DNA from: JABGQS01 sp963666505
GTDB lineage: Bacteria; Bacillota; Clostridia; Christensenellales; SZUA-584
Assembly: GCA_963666505.2 (NCBI GenBank)
Contig: CAXXXL010000003.1
Location: forward strand, 682,001-746,000
DNA: 64,000 nucleotides
Direction of reading: 5' to 3'
The notes below the pieces were generated by a model. It did not search any database. It worked only from the letters and a program-made list of their open reading frames with translations, and was not told the DNA's origin. Within the stretch, counting starts at the first letter, position 1; each line of letters opens with the position of its first letter. The position numbers and the translations under genes were made by a program. Of this stretch, positions 17,749 to 26,890 are shown one piece after another.

Positions 17749-17825
17749 GGCGGCGTAGCTCAGTTGGCTAGAGCATTCGGTTCATACCCGGAGGGTCACA
17801 GGTTCGAGTCTTGTCGCCGCTACCA
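17749..17825 (+). tRNA. Elongator tRNA-Met (CAT)
   Basis: A 77-base cloverleaf with encoded CCA, acceptor GGCGGCG/CGCCGCT (first pair G-T), D-loop AGTTGGCTA and anticodon loop TTCATAC. The overall sequence fits elongator Met better than the lysidine-modified Ile tRNA, which shares the CAT anticodon. Confidence 0.85.
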
Positions 17826-17836
17826 AATTACGCTAG

Positions 17837-17860
17837 AAGCCCTTTATAGAGGGCTTTTTT
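17837..17860 (+). terminator. Terminator after the tRNA pair
   Basis: AGCCCT (17838-17843), loop TTATAG, AGGGCT (17850-17855), then a run of T. Confidence 0.85.
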
Positions 17861-18414
17861 GCTAGTTTAAATTAAATTTGCACATAATTATTCTATTCAA
17901 AAATATTATTTTACAATCTCAAAATATACTAGTTATTTAGGGTTGCTTTGTATCAAATATTATCTAGTCCACCAATTTATAAATGAATTATCAACAAATA
18001 GATAAAATGCCTAAAACACAAATTTCCCTCCGATTTCCCTCCAATGACGATAAATAACGTGATATGAGCGTGTATGAGAAGGATAGTAGACCAACGAGTG
18101 TAGAACTCAAAGATTAGTAGATATTAATTAAGATACGAGATATTTCATGAGATGATGTAATTAATTGATAATCATTGTATCCTTGTATATTTAAAGAGCG
18201 ACTTTTCCTTTGAATATTCTATGCTAGTAGTAAGTAAAATCCAAATCGTAATAGTGTGTATTAATACAGAGAGGTTGGAGGATGTAGCTTAACAGATTGT
18301 ATACAAAAATGTTGACGTCCCACACTTGGGTATCTTATGTTGTGGTCAAACTGCTAACAGAATATCAATTTTGTGGAAAATAACTTTCCGCTCTGTATTG
18401 TTTCTGGGGGTAGA
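17861..18414. other. Gene-free AT-rich stretch downstream of the tRNAs
   Basis: I see no credible gene here. The composition drops sharply compared with the flanks. A short duplication of ATTTCCCTCC lies near 18027-18045. The position directly after tRNA genes suits a decayed integration site, but I found no integrase or clear attachment repeat. Confidence 0.5.
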
Positions 18415-19323
18415 TCAGCCAAACAATGGCAGCTCCTCAAAATATTCATAAGCCCTGATGCCGTCTATCAATTCAATCCAGTCACTGTTCCATTCAAAAC
18501 TGATATAACCTTCGGTGCCGTCATCAAGAACGAACGAAATGTACGATTCACCATCGGTCTCAACAAAGCTTATAACAGTGCCCGGAGCCAAAACCTTGCT
18601 TACATAATCTCCACTGCTCCATATCTGCACAGGGAGGTTCATCACGGTTTTCGCCTGCGTATATGTAACACTGTCTTGGTCAAGTATATACGTACCTCTC
18701 CACTCGATCGTGTCGAGAATAAAATAGACGCTGGCACTGGCTGCCCATGTGCCGACGGCCTGAACATACCCATAAGCATCGAAACCGAATTCGTCAACCC
18801 GTGTAACGTATAGCGGCAATGTTAAGTCTCTGTTCGGTTCAAAGCCTTTGAAAGAAAAAACGGAGGTTTCAAAATCGTCCGAGATGTAGTCGTAACTAAC
18901 CACAACGAAAGGATAACCGTCTGCGCTTTTCACATAGTAGGCATTTGTAAGGTGGCCGGCGGGTATGTCCGCAATAAGGATGTCGTTATCAAAACCGCCT
19001 TGAGCAGAGGAAAGAACCAACTTGCCGTCCACATCATTAATTGCAATCTCGGTCATTGAACCGTCACCATTCAGGTCAACCATAATCTGCTCATTCAAAA
19101 ACAATTCCAAGACGCTGGGCTGTGGAGCGTCTGGAGTTTCCTTTGCAGGTACGGGCTTTTGTGTAGGTGTTTCGTTGTTGACTGCTATATCATCCTCGAT
19201 TGGATTTGCAGGTTTTTCTGAAGTATTGTCATCGGATGGGGGTATAATTTGGATACAGGCTGTAAGAAGCAGCAGGATCATTACAATAGTAATAACAAAG
19301 ATGTAGGAGCGTATACTTTTCAT
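18415..19323 (-). CDS. Lipoprotein with possible SH3-like C-terminal domain
   Basis: A 302-residue secreted lipoprotein. The signal peptide ends in the lipobox LLLLTAC at about residue 23, followed by a Pro/Thr/Glu-rich linker to residue ~70. The segment VDLNGDGSMTEIAI resembles FG-GAP or EF-hand-like repeats. The C-terminal part (GDYVSKVLAPGTVISFVE, DGTEGYISFEW) looks SH3b-like. The upstream AGGAGGAC supports the start. It sits between a gene-free zone and an IS remnant, so it may be accessory. Function unknown. Confidence 0.72.
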   Translation of the reverse strand: MKSIRSYIFVITIVMILLLLTACIQIIPPSDDNTSEKPANPIEDDIAVNNETPTQKPVPAKETPDAPQPSVLELFLNEQIMVDLNGDGSMTEIAINDVDGKLVLSSAQGGFDNDILIADIPAGHLTNAYYVKSADGYPFVVVSYDYISDDFETSVFSFKGFEPNRDLTLPLYVTRVDEFGFDAYGYVQAVGTWAASASVYFILDTIEWRGTYILDQDSVTYTQAKTVMNLPVQIWSSGDYVSKVLAPGTVISFVETDGESYISFVLDDGTEGYISFEWNSDWIELIDGIRAYEYFEELPLFG

Positions 19324-19454
19324 AAAGTTGTCCTCCTAAAACTTATTTTATTATATTAAGATTATACCATATTTAAACTCACTAATCTACTCTGTGTTTC
19401 CGACATATCGGGTATAGTGCACTCCCAGTATCACTTGACCTACCCCCAGTAATA

Positions 19455-20178
19455 CTACAGAGCTGAAAGTGAATTTTTGCAGCATTGATATTCTTTTGGT
19501 AGTATTGCCACCGGCGCCGGTGGCCGGTATCCTAGTGAGCTGTGAGGCCTGATTGTATTGTATTCGTGCCTCCATTGCTCAATAATGATTCTTGCTTCAA
19601 ACATCGTATCAAATAATTCTCCATTTAACAACTCATCACGCATTTTACCGTTAAATGATTCTATATATCCGTTTTCCCAAGGGCTGCCCGGTTCGATGAA
19701 GGTGGTATTCACCTCTAATCGGTCAAGCCATTCTCTAAGCTTCTTAGCAGTAAATTCACTGCCGTTATCTGATCGTATATATTCCGGTACTCCTCTGGAG
19801 CAGAAAGCTTCTGCCAGTTGTTCCTGTACTTCTGCCCATTTTATCTTTCTTGCTGCATATGTGCAGATACATTCTCTTGTATATTCGTCTATTATATTTA
19901 AAATCTTATATGTTTTATGATCTGTGGTTTTATCAAATACAAGATCGTAACTCCATACGTGGTTCTTGTACTCTGGTTTTAGTCTTATACATGAACCGTC
20001 ATTCAACCAGAGCCTGCCTCTCTTCTTCTGCCTTTGAGGCACTTTTAGCCCTTGTTCACGCCATATTCGCTCTATACGCTTATGATTGACATGGAATCCT
20101 TCAGCTTGTAATAATGCTGTTATTCTCATATATCTATAGCGTCCATATTTGCAGGCAAGTTCGATTATCCTGGATGTT
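19455..20178 (-). pseudogene. IS3-family transposase remnant (orfB, 5' truncated)
   Basis: The catalytic rve core is intact in the C-terminal ~224 residues: YDLVFDKT (first D), YIRSDNGSEF (second D), SPWENGYIESFNGKMRDE (E), then RPHSSLGYRPP. Reading back past the first ATG, the frame stays open through RIIELACKYGRYRYM, typical IS3 sequence, and stops exactly where the IS21 end begins at about 20179. The rest of orfB and all of orfA are missing, so the copy is dead. No terminal repeat can be matched because one end is gone. Confidence 0.88.
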
Positions 20179-20244
20179 TGTCAACGGCGGATTAAATTTG
20201 TCATAAAAAGGCGTTTGAAAAATGCATGTTAATGGCGAAAAAAA

Positions 20245-21033
20245 TCAATCATTATCAAACAACGTGTTAACCTTCTTAGTCGTCCTCATATGCTCTTTAC
20301 GCTCCTTAAGCCTATAACTTTCACCTCGTATATTGACTACGTTACAGTGATGAAGTACTCGGTCCAGAATAGCTGCTGCTATCGTCACATCAGAAAAAAC
20401 TTCGTTCCATTGTGAAAAAGGTTTATTCGATGTAAAAATCGTCGTGTTCTTCTCGTATCGCTTGGCAGTCAGCTGAAAGAATAGGTTGGCGCCTTGTATA
20501 TCCATAGGCAAATACCCGATTTCATCAATGATTAAAACTGAATATTTACTAAGCGTCTTTAACTTCTCAGGCAACCTATTTTCGTAGTGTGCTTTATTCA
20601 GTTGCTCAATCAACTTATGACAATTTATATAATACGTTGTAAAACGATTACTTGCAGCAATAATGCCTAAAGAGACTGCCAGGTGCGTTTTACCAACCCC
20701 AGGAGGCCCCAGAAAAACTACGTTCTCTTTATTGTGAATAAAACGCATCGTAGCAAGCTCCATGATTTGATCTTTGTCAATTGATGCCTGAAAGCTGAAA
20801 TCAAAGTCATCCAGCGTTTTTCTGTAAGGGAAGCCTGCCATCTTTATTCTTGTATTGGAGCTCTTTAATCGCTTGCTGTTAGCTTCTTGCGCAATTATAT
20901 GATCAAGTATCTCCAGTGCTGAAGCCTTTTCCTTTATAGCGTGCTCCAGATAGTTATCCATGATCTCCAGCGTATTTGACATTTTAAGCGTCGTAAGGTT
21001 ATCTTTAATTCTATCGTAAATCAACTCGTTCAT
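20245..21033 (-). CDS. istB: IS21 helper ATPase IstB
   Basis: A 262-residue AAA+ protein that assists the IS21 transposase. Motifs: FLGPPGVGKTHLAVSLG (Walker A), SVLIIDEIGYLPMD (Walker B), TIFTSNKPFSQWNEVF (sensor region). The start is three bases after the istA stop, with GGAGGTG inside the istA end, so translation is coupled. The protein looks intact. Confidence 0.95.
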   Translation of the reverse strand: MNELIYDRIKDNLTTLKMSNTLEIMDNYLEHAIKEKASALEILDHIIAQEANSKRLKSSNTRIKMAGFPYRKTLDDFDFSFQASIDKDQIMELATMRFIHNKENVVFLGPPGVGKTHLAVSLGIIAASNRFTTYYINCHKLIEQLNKAHYENRLPEKLKTLSKYSVLIIDEIGYLPMDIQGANLFFQLTAKRYEKNTTIFTSNKPFSQWNEVFSDVTIAAAILDRVLHHCNVVNIRGESYRLKERKEHMRTTKKVNTLFDND

Positions 21034-21036
21034 TTT

Positions 21037-22290
21037 TTACACCTCCGTATCATAAACGCTTAAATCGATACCAGAAACTATATTATGCAGGATATCCGCA
21101 TTAACAAAAAGAGTGTTGTGTGTATCGAAGTTGTCCTTGTAGGATATGCCACGATAATGTTCAGGATTGACATTACAGCTTTTCTTCGTGTACGATAATC
21201 TATGCTGAGCGATAAGTTCAGTTTGGTAATATATTGCGAGTATATTGCCTATTTTACGGACTGCCACCTCTTTTAGCGCATATTTACTCGGGACAGAGTA
21301 TTTTGAGCCGCTATATGAGATCAGGCAGTCTTTTCCTGTCTTGCGTAATTCAATACTGTCCATGATGTATTCACGAGTCAGAGGATTAAGGTTTTCTTTC
21401 TTAAGCTCACTTAAAGGTACTTTGTTCGTTGTGCTATGTACTTTTGAGTTGGCTTTATTACACCAGGTATGCGCTTGATTGTTTAGATCCTGAAGGCTGT
21501 CGTACCGTATGCCGACCATTAGGTTGCTGCGTACATACGAAACCGTGCGTTCTATCTTCCCCTTTGTTTGCCCCCTGTATGGTCTGCACAGTACTGGTTT
21601 GTATCCGTAGAATCCAGCAAAATCCTCAAACTGACTATTGAGTGTGGATTCGCTTTGCTTCAGCAAACGTTTTACGACTACTTGTTTCATATTGTCGTAC
21701 AGTATCTCTTGCAGGTAACCGCCAAAATATCTGAAAGCATTGATATGACAGCGCAGCAGGGTCTCTGTTGTCATATCAGTAACGAACTCGATATATCGTG
21801 TACGTGAATAACCGAGAATCATGAGAAAACAGTATAGTTTCTTGTATTTGCCTTCCTCGTATACTTTATACTTCTCAAAATGTGCCCAGTCTACCTGCCC
21901 TTGCAGACCTGGCATGGTTTCAAACCGCACGGTTGCCTGCCTGTTCAACTCTTTTTTCTTTGTGCGAACGTAATCCTTTACGACAGTGTACTTACCCCTA
22001 TATCCCTGTTCTGTAATGATTTCCTGAAGTCTCACTGCACTGTACGGCTCTTCAGTCAACAACGAATCGATAGTCTCTTTGTATGGATCTAATATTGATT
22101 CCTTTGCTCTGCTTTTGTACTCAGGTTTTTTCTCGGCATGTGAATATTTCTTTGCTGTTCTTGGGTCAATTCCATACTTTCTCCCGATTTGTGTGTAGTT
22201 TAATCCTTTTTGGCGGTCTGCTCTGATATCCATCCAAATATCCCCTTTCAATTCGGCACCCCCTTTAGCTGATACTAAAGAGTCTACCAT
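21037..22290 (-). CDS. istA: IS21 transposase IstA
   Basis: A 417-residue DDE transposase. The N-terminal helix-turn-helix reads YTQIGRKYGIDPRTAKKY. Catalytic residues appear in GQVDWAHFE, EILYDNMKQVV and KGKIERTVSYVRSN. Length and frame are intact, so with istB the element may still be active. Confidence 0.95.
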   Translation of the reverse strand: MVDSLVSAKGGAELKGDIWMDIRADRQKGLNYTQIGRKYGIDPRTAKKYSHAEKKPEYKSRAKESILDPYKETIDSLLTEEPYSAVRLQEIITEQGYRGKYTVVKDYVRTKKKELNRQATVRFETMPGLQGQVDWAHFEKYKVYEEGKYKKLYCFLMILGYSRTRYIEFVTDMTTETLLRCHINAFRYFGGYLQEILYDNMKQVVVKRLLKQSESTLNSQFEDFAGFYGYKPVLCRPYRGQTKGKIERTVSYVRSNLMVGIRYDSLQDLNNQAHTWCNKANSKVHSTTNKVPLSELKKENLNPLTREYIMDSIELRKTGKDCLISYSGSKYSVPSKYALKEVAVRKIGNILAIYYQTELIAQHRLSYTKKSCNVNPEHYRGISYKDNFDTHNTLFVNADILHNIVSGIDLSVYDTEV

Positions 22291-22405
22291 TTTTATTGGT
22301 CCGCCGATTAACTACATTTTTCGTCCGCCCTTTTATTACATTTTACACCCGCCGTTAACATATAGTGATACTAAAGTACAAAGGCGGTATCGTTCACAAA
22401 AACTC

Positions 22406-22642
22406 TTGAAAATTGCAGCGATTGTGCTGATATTTTTAGCAGGGCTCTTACTGATATTAAGTATTCTCATATCAAAGGATGCTGCGATAGGTATAATCGG
22501 CGGAGCTGATGGGCCAACAAGCTTCATCTTGACGCCACACGGCATGAGTCAGATTCTTGCTGAGATTGCAGGAGTGGTATTTTTTATAGTTGGTTGTGCC
22601 TTTGTGCTTATATATTGGATCAAAAGAAAAAAAGCAATATAA
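22406..22642 (+). CDS. GIIGGADGPTS mini membrane protein, probably 5'-damaged
   Basis: A 78-residue protein from a TTG codon with two hydrophobic helices flanking GIIGGADGPTSFIL. That motif is the signature of the beta subunit of sodium-pumping decarboxylases (OadB), but the protein is far too short to be one; similar mini-proteins occur in Clostridia without known function. The frame stays open upstream into the IS21 end at 22360 and there is no good ribosome site, so the original start was probably lost to the insertion. Codons just before the TTG encode SDTKVQRRYRSQK, plausible lost N-terminal sequence. Confidence 0.6.
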   Translation: MKIAAIVLIFLAGLLLILSILISKDAAIGIIGGADGPTSFILTPHGMSQILAEIAGVVFFIVGCAFVLIYWIKRKKAI

Positions 22643-22737
22643 GCTGATGAATTTCGGAATGCTTAGATATAATTCACGGTGAACAATCCTTCGTTTAGAA
22701 AACAGCAAAAAGTTAAGTTGAAATAAATACATTTACC

Positions 22738-22771
22738 AAAAGCGGCATGACTTGTTAGCGGTGCTGCTTTT
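22738..22771 (+). terminator. Intrinsic terminator
   Basis: AAAAGCGGCA (22738-22747) pairs with TGCTGCTTTT (22762-22771) with one G-T pair, followed by ATTTATTAT. It probably ends transcription of the mini-protein. Nothing else is seen between 22643 and 22958. Confidence 0.65.
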
Positions 22772-22958
22772 ATTTATTATAAAAAATAGATGCACGAGTA
22801 AAAACTTTGTAAAGAGGAGTTTTTTCTGCTTAGCACTAATTTATACACAGACTTAACACGGTTGTGATATCGTATATATCATTACTGATAATAATAGAAA
22901 GTATAAACAAAAATGAGGATATTCTGTTTAGTCAACTGAAACATAATGGGGAATAATA

Positions 22959-23387
22959 ATGAAAGAGAAAGTGCTTTTCATATGCGTTCACAACTCTGCA
23001 AGAAGTCAAATGGCAGAGAAACTTCTGATTAAATTTGGCGGAGATAAATTTGAAGTGGAAAGCGCCGGATTTGAGCCGACTTATGTTAATCCGATGGTTG
23101 AAGAGGTGATGAAAAAAGAAGGTATCGACTTGGCTGCAAAGAAGACGCAAAGTGTTTTCAGCCTTGTAAAGGCGCAGAACTTCTATGGTTATGTAATAAC
23201 AGTGTGTGACAGGGCAAGGGAAAGCGAGTGTCCTACATTTCCGGGAGTGCCAAAAAGGCTGCATTGGGATCTTGAAAACCCGGAGGATTTTACCAGTACT
23301 GAAGAAGAAAAACTATACAAAGTACGCATGCTAAGAGACCGGATAAAAAGTTTTGTGATGGATTTTATAGAAGAGTACGCAGAGTAA
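22959..23387 (+). CDS. arsC: Arsenate reductase, thioredoxin-coupled LMW-PTP type
   Basis: Reduces arsenate to arsenite, using thioredoxin for turnover. The 142-residue protein has the P-loop ICVHNSARSQMAE with the nucleophilic Cys, and the second and third redox cysteines in VITVCDRARESECPTFPG, which separate it from plain low-molecular-weight phosphatases. It is monocistronic, with its own terminator; no ars efflux pump or ArsR adjoins it, so arsenite export must be encoded elsewhere. The ATG at 22959 has only a weak GGGG upstream. Confidence 0.88.
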   Translation: MKEKVLFICVHNSARSQMAEKLLIKFGGDKFEVESAGFEPTYVNPMVEEVMKKEGIDLAAKKTQSVFSLVKAQNFYGYVITVCDRARESECPTFPGVPKRLHWDLENPEDFTSTEEEKLYKVRMLRDRIKSFVMDFIEEYAE

Positions 23388-23391
23388 TAAA

Positions 23392-23425
23392 AAAAGTGAG
23401 CTTTTGCAACTAATTGCTCACTTTT
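23392..23425. terminator. Terminator after arsC
   Basis: AAAAGTGAGC (23392-23401) pairs perfectly with GCTCACTTTT (23416-23425). A-runs and T-runs on both sides could also serve the convergent gene at 23455. Confidence 0.8.
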
Positions 23426-23454
23426 GAATTTTAATTTGTCAAAGCCGCTGCTGT

Positions 23455-23820
23455 TTAACTCTCTGCGTTTTTCTTTATCTGATCGGCTTTCTCTTCAACT
23501 GCTCCTGCCGCTTTTGCTGTTCCGTCTTTGACTTTCTGCTTTACTTTATGGCCAGCTTTTTCGAGAGATTCTTTAACTTCTTCGACTTTTTCGCTTAACG
23601 CCTCTTTAGTTTCTTCTGTTTTCTCGTGAAGTCTTTCTTTAGCATCTTCGGTTTTTTCTTTTATGGTTTCTGCAGTATCGGAGGCTTTTTCACCTAGTCT
23701 CTCTTTTGTTTCCTTAACGGATTCTTTGGCAGCTTCTGATGTGTGCCGAGCCGCCATTTTTACCATTTCGCCTGCTTGTTTCATTTCCTTTTTTGCCATA
23801 TCTATATCATTCTTTGCCAT
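23455..23820 (-). CDS. LEA-like amphipathic helix protein
   Basis: A 121-residue, highly charged, almost purely helical protein built of 11-residue-type repeats (KEKTEDAKERL, HEKTEETKEAL, SEKVEEVKESL), like group 3 late-embryogenesis-abundant proteins and apolipoprotein-type coiled coils. No signal peptide is seen, so it is probably cytoplasmic. Such proteins protect membranes or proteins under drying or osmotic stress; that role here is inferred from composition only. Start MAKNDIDMAKKEM follows AAAGGAG. Confidence 0.75.
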   Translation of the reverse strand: MAKNDIDMAKKEMKQAGEMVKMAARHTSEAAKESVKETKERLGEKASDTAETIKEKTEDAKERLHEKTEETKEALSEKVEEVKESLEKAGHKVKQKVKDGTAKAAGAVEEKADQIKKNAES

Positions 23821-24054
23821 GATTTCTAATCTCCTTTCATAAATACTTGATCTATGATTTATTTTAATAGTATTAAAATCAATTATCCTACATATATATC
23901 GTAAATCAATAAAGTGAACCGTTCAAGGGCTGCGCAAGATTATTTACACAATAGCCCATTTTACATGTCAATATATTACATTATGAGCGTAAATTCTTGA
24001 AAGAGGCCGGTATGTATTGTATTCTTAATCTAATAAATAACGGAGGTGTACACT

Positions 24055-26202
24055 ATGTATGGAACGGGTAAAGCACAAGTCAGCATAAGCAAAGCACGGG
24101 CAGGCGGATTAGAGAAATTCAAACTGGTGTATACCACCGGCGAATATGGTGTTGATGATGCAGGCAGTATACTAATAGCGCGCAGATCGGTTTCTGATGC
24201 GCAGCTTCCACAGTTTGACGATCCGAACAAACCGGGGTTTGTCAGCGTGTGTTCGGATGCGGACGTTTTGCTTGAAACTTCGTATGTTACTTCTAAGTAT
24301 ATCAGACCATGGGAGGCGGGTATTCTTATCAAAGTACGTGATGGCTCGCTCTTTCCCGGTGAAAAGATAATTATTGAATACGGAAGCAGTGCAGGCAGCG
24401 GCTACCGAATGCAGACGTTTACGGAGAAGCGGCATATATTCCGTGTGCTGGTAGATTGTGCAGGCAGCGGAAACTTTTATGACATCGATGACCAGCCGGA
24501 GATAGAGATAACGTCTGGGCCTGTTTCAATGCTCGAAGTTGTTTGCCCATCAGTTGTAGTAAAAGGGGAGAAGACAACGGCCAGAGTTCGTGCGATGGAC
24601 TATTATGGCAATGTCAGCGAAGACTATTGTGAGAAGATTAAGTTGGAAGCCTGTGGTGAATATGAAGTGGACATTAAGAACGGTACAGGTGAAGTACAGG
24701 TCGTCTTCGAAGAGGAAACAAGCTATTATCCTAAAGTTTATTTTCCGGACGGCAGGCTTGCTGGCAGAGGAAACCCTGTATTATGCAAAAAGCAAAAGCC
24801 GCAGAAGAACTTATACTGGGGCGATATGCACGGGCAGACAGGAGAAACAGTAGGAACAGGCACACCGGATCTCTATTTTTTGTTTGCACGTGATAAGGCG
24901 TTCATGGATTTTTGCGCATGGCAGGGCAACGACTTTCAAGTGACGGACGAGCTTTGGGAGACCATATGTAAAAAGTCCAAAGAGTATAACGAGGAAGGAA
25001 AGTTTGTGGTGTTTCCCGGATACGAATGGTCGGGCACAACCCCGGTCGGCGGTGACTACAACGTGTATTTTAACAGGGACAACCCGCCTATACACAGGAG
25101 CTATCACTGGCAGATAGATATGAACAAGCGAGACGGCAGCGAGCGCACACCGATAAACAAGCTGTGGGAAGAGTTTGATGGTGATGATACATTTATGGCA
25201 ACACCGCACGTTGGCGGAAGATATGGCAACCTTGATTATTGGAACGACAAGTGCAACTTTTTGCTGGAAGTGCATTCACACCACGGAACATTTGACTGGC
25301 TGTTGGAGGATGCGCTGAAGAAAGGCCTCAAGCCCGGAGTTTGGGCAAACAGTGATGACCACACATGCCGGCCGGGGCTGTCGTATCCTACAAGGCCGTC
25401 CTCAAGAGGAAAGTTTGTTACCTTTGATGTTAATGGCGGATATGCAGGTGTGCTTGCAGAGAATCTTTCGAGGGGCAGCCTGTGGAGCGCTTTCCGGCTG
25501 AGGCATTGCTACGGTACGACCGGCAAGAGGATATATATGTCTGTGACCAGCGGCGAGAAGATGATGGGTGACGAGTTCGCGACAGCGCAGAATCCTAGGA
25601 TAGACGTTGAGGTGCATGCTACTTCGAACGTTGCAGAGATAGAGGTACACAAAGGAGTGGATGTAGTGTATCGTTATGGCAGCGAGCTTGAAAAGAAAAA
25701 GGACAGCATGAGGATACAGTGGAGCGGGGTAAGGGTGCGTTCCAGAAGTAAAAAGGCAAGGTGGGAAGGAAATATATCTGTTAAAAACGGCAGTATAATA
25801 TGTGCAAAAGAGTTTGCGTTCAACCAGCCGGATGAATATATACTGGTGATGTCTGGTCAGCAGATAGCATTTAAATCTGCCACAAGCGGAGATATTGACG
25901 GAGTGGATATCGAGCTTGAATGGAATGAGGATACGGTGATAGAGTTTGCATCTAACCAGGGAACGTTTGAAGTAAAAGCGGCGCAAATACTGGAGCAAGA
26001 TGGCAGACAGACGAAGGACGCCGGAGGAGTTAACCAGAAAGTTGAGTTCTTTTGCACACCTAATGCGCAGTCCTGCGATGCTGTGTTTGCCTGGGAAGAT
26101 GAACAGGCGCAGAGCGGTAAAGAGAGCGCATACTGGGTTAAAGTCATCGAGGACGACGGGGGCATGGCGTGGTCAAGCCCAATGTATATAACTAAGGAAT
26201 AA
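24055..26202 (+). CDS. DUF3604 family metal-dependent hydrolase-like protein
   Basis: A 715-residue protein. The ATG at 24055 follows CGGAGG at eight bases; an in-frame GTG lies at 24046. The central region has PHP-like metal motifs expected of DUF3604: YWGDMHGQTGET, FPGYEWSG, ATPHVGG, LEVHSHHGTFDW and WANSDDHTCRPG. The N-terminal ~260 residues and the C-terminal ~200 look like beta domains. No signal peptide is seen. The family is annotated as hypothetical metallo-hydrolases; the substrate is unknown. It is monocistronic with a strong terminator. Confidence 0.8.
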   Translation: MYGTGKAQVSISKARAGGLEKFKLVYTTGEYGVDDAGSILIARRSVSDAQLPQFDDPNKPGFVSVCSDADVLLETSYVTSKYIRPWEAGILIKVRDGSLFPGEKIIIEYGSSAGSGYRMQTFTEKRHIFRVLVDCAGSGNFYDIDDQPEIEITSGPVSMLEVVCPSVVVKGEKTTARVRAMDYYGNVSEDYCEKIKLEACGEYEVDIKNGTGEVQVVFEEETSYYPKVYFPDGRLAGRGNPVLCKKQKPQKNLYWGDMHGQTGETVGTGTPDLYFLFARDKAFMDFCAWQGNDFQVTDELWETICKKSKEYNEEGKFVVFPGYEWSGTTPVGGDYNVYFNRDNPPIHRSYHWQIDMNKRDGSERTPINKLWEEFDGDDTFMATPHVGGRYGNLDYWNDKCNFLLEVHSHHGTFDWLLEDALKKGLKPGVWANSDDHTCRPGLSYPTRPSSRGKFVTFDVNGGYAGVLAENLSRGSLWSAFRLRHCYGTTGKRIYMSVTSGEKMMGDEFATAQNPRIDVEVHATSNVAEIEVHKGVDVVYRYGSELEKKKDSMRIQWSGVRVRSRSKKARWEGNISVKNGSIICAKEFAFNQPDEYILVMSGQQIAFKSATSGDIDGVDIELEWNEDTVIEFASNQGTFEVKAAQILEQDGRQTKDAGGVNQKVEFFCTPNAQSCDAVFAWEDEQAQSGKESAYWVKVIEDDGGMAWSSPMYITKE

Positions 26203-26210
26203 AAGCAATG

Positions 26211-26243
26211 AACACCTCTTCTAATCATTTTTGAAGGGGTGTT
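26211..26243 (+). terminator. Terminator of the DUF3604 gene
   Basis: AACACCTCTTC (26211-26221) pairs with GAAGGGGTGTT (26233-26243), one G-T pair, followed by TTTTT. Confidence 0.85.
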
Positions 26244-26343
26244 TTTTCTATTCGGATATACTATTATATGCTCCTTCTTGCTTTGACTAATGCATGATGA
26301 AATTGATATAATATTTAGTAGTATATAGGCTTTGGAGATAACA

Positions 26344-26889
26344 ATGGGTAGGGGAAAAGATGCAATAAAACAAGAAAGAGGCTTTTTCAGGCAGAGCCTG
26401 CACCTCGTAGGTCAGTATTTTAAAGCAAGGCTGCTTATCACGCTCATTCTCGGCGTAGCGTGCTATCTTTTTATGTGGCTGGTACTCGACCTTAAATGGC
26501 GTGTTCCCGTCAGTATAATGGTAGGGCTTTTTAATCTTGTTCCATATATCGGCCCGATAGCAGCGATGATAATTTCTGCAATAGTAGTTGTGTTTCAGCA
26601 ACCTATAGACGTGCTTTGGATGACTATATTCCAGTTTGTTTTTCAGATACTTGACGCCGCTTTGCTCTCCCCGTTGATAATGGGAAAGAGCATGGGGCTG
26701 CATCCTCTGGTTGTTTTTGTTGCTATATTCATAGGGGGCAGCGTTTGGGGCATATTGGGCATGGTTGTTGCAACGCCGATAGCTGCAATAGCGGCTCTGG
26801 CAGTACGGCGGATAAGGAAGAAGATAAAAGAGAAAAATCAGCCGCAGATACCGGAGGAAACCGGCGAGAGTAATGATGATTCAACATAA
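26344..26889 (+). CDS. AI-2E family permease, C-terminal half only
   Basis: A 181-residue protein matching only the second half of AI-2E transporters, which are normally ~350 residues. Conserved segments are GLFNLVPYIGPIAA, SPLIMGKSMGLHPLVVF and a glycine-rich WGILGMVVATPIAAI. Four to five hydrophobic helices are visible. The ATG at 26344 has TTGGAG upstream, and only 140 bp separate it from a terminator, so no N-terminal half is present. It may be a decayed gene or a minimal membrane protein. The charged tail (RRIRKKIKEKNQPQ) is cytoplasmic by the positive-inside rule. Confidence 0.7.
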   Translation: MGRGKDAIKQERGFFRQSLHLVGQYFKARLLITLILGVACYLFMWLVLDLKWRVPVSIMVGLFNLVPYIGPIAAMIISAIVVVFQQPIDVLWMTIFQFVFQILDAALLSPLIMGKSMGLHPLVVFVAIFIGGSVWGILGMVVATPIAAIAALAVRRIRKKIKEKNQPQIPEETGESNDDST

Positions 26890-26890
26890 A

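Larger units (their letters stand above)
20179..22360 (-). mobile_element. IS21-family insertion sequence
   Basis: Encodes istA and istB. Its ends are related inverted repeats: TGTCAACGGCGG at the left (from 20179) and TGTTAACGGCGG read inward from the right (ending 22360). Similar internal repeats (ATAAAAAGGCG / ATAAAAGGGCG) lie about 30 bases inside each end, as is usual for IS21 multiple transposase sites. I could not find a matching target duplication; the IS3 remnant at the left end does not continue at the right, so a deletion or later recombination is likely. Confidence 0.85.

Noticed and set aside
17749..17825. tRNA-Ile with lysidine-modified CAT anticodon
   Set aside because: The anticodon alone allows it, but stem and loop bases match elongator tRNA-Met better.
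17985..18070. Possible integrase 3' end on the minus strand next to the Met tRNAs (duplicated ATTTCCCTCC)
   Set aside because: All three minus-strand frames hold only short open stretches and none shows tyrosine-recombinase motifs; no attachment-site repeat of the tRNA 3' end was found.
22406..22642. Oxaloacetate decarboxylase beta subunit
   Set aside because: Only the short GIIGGADGPTS signature is shared; the protein is about one-fifth of the required length.
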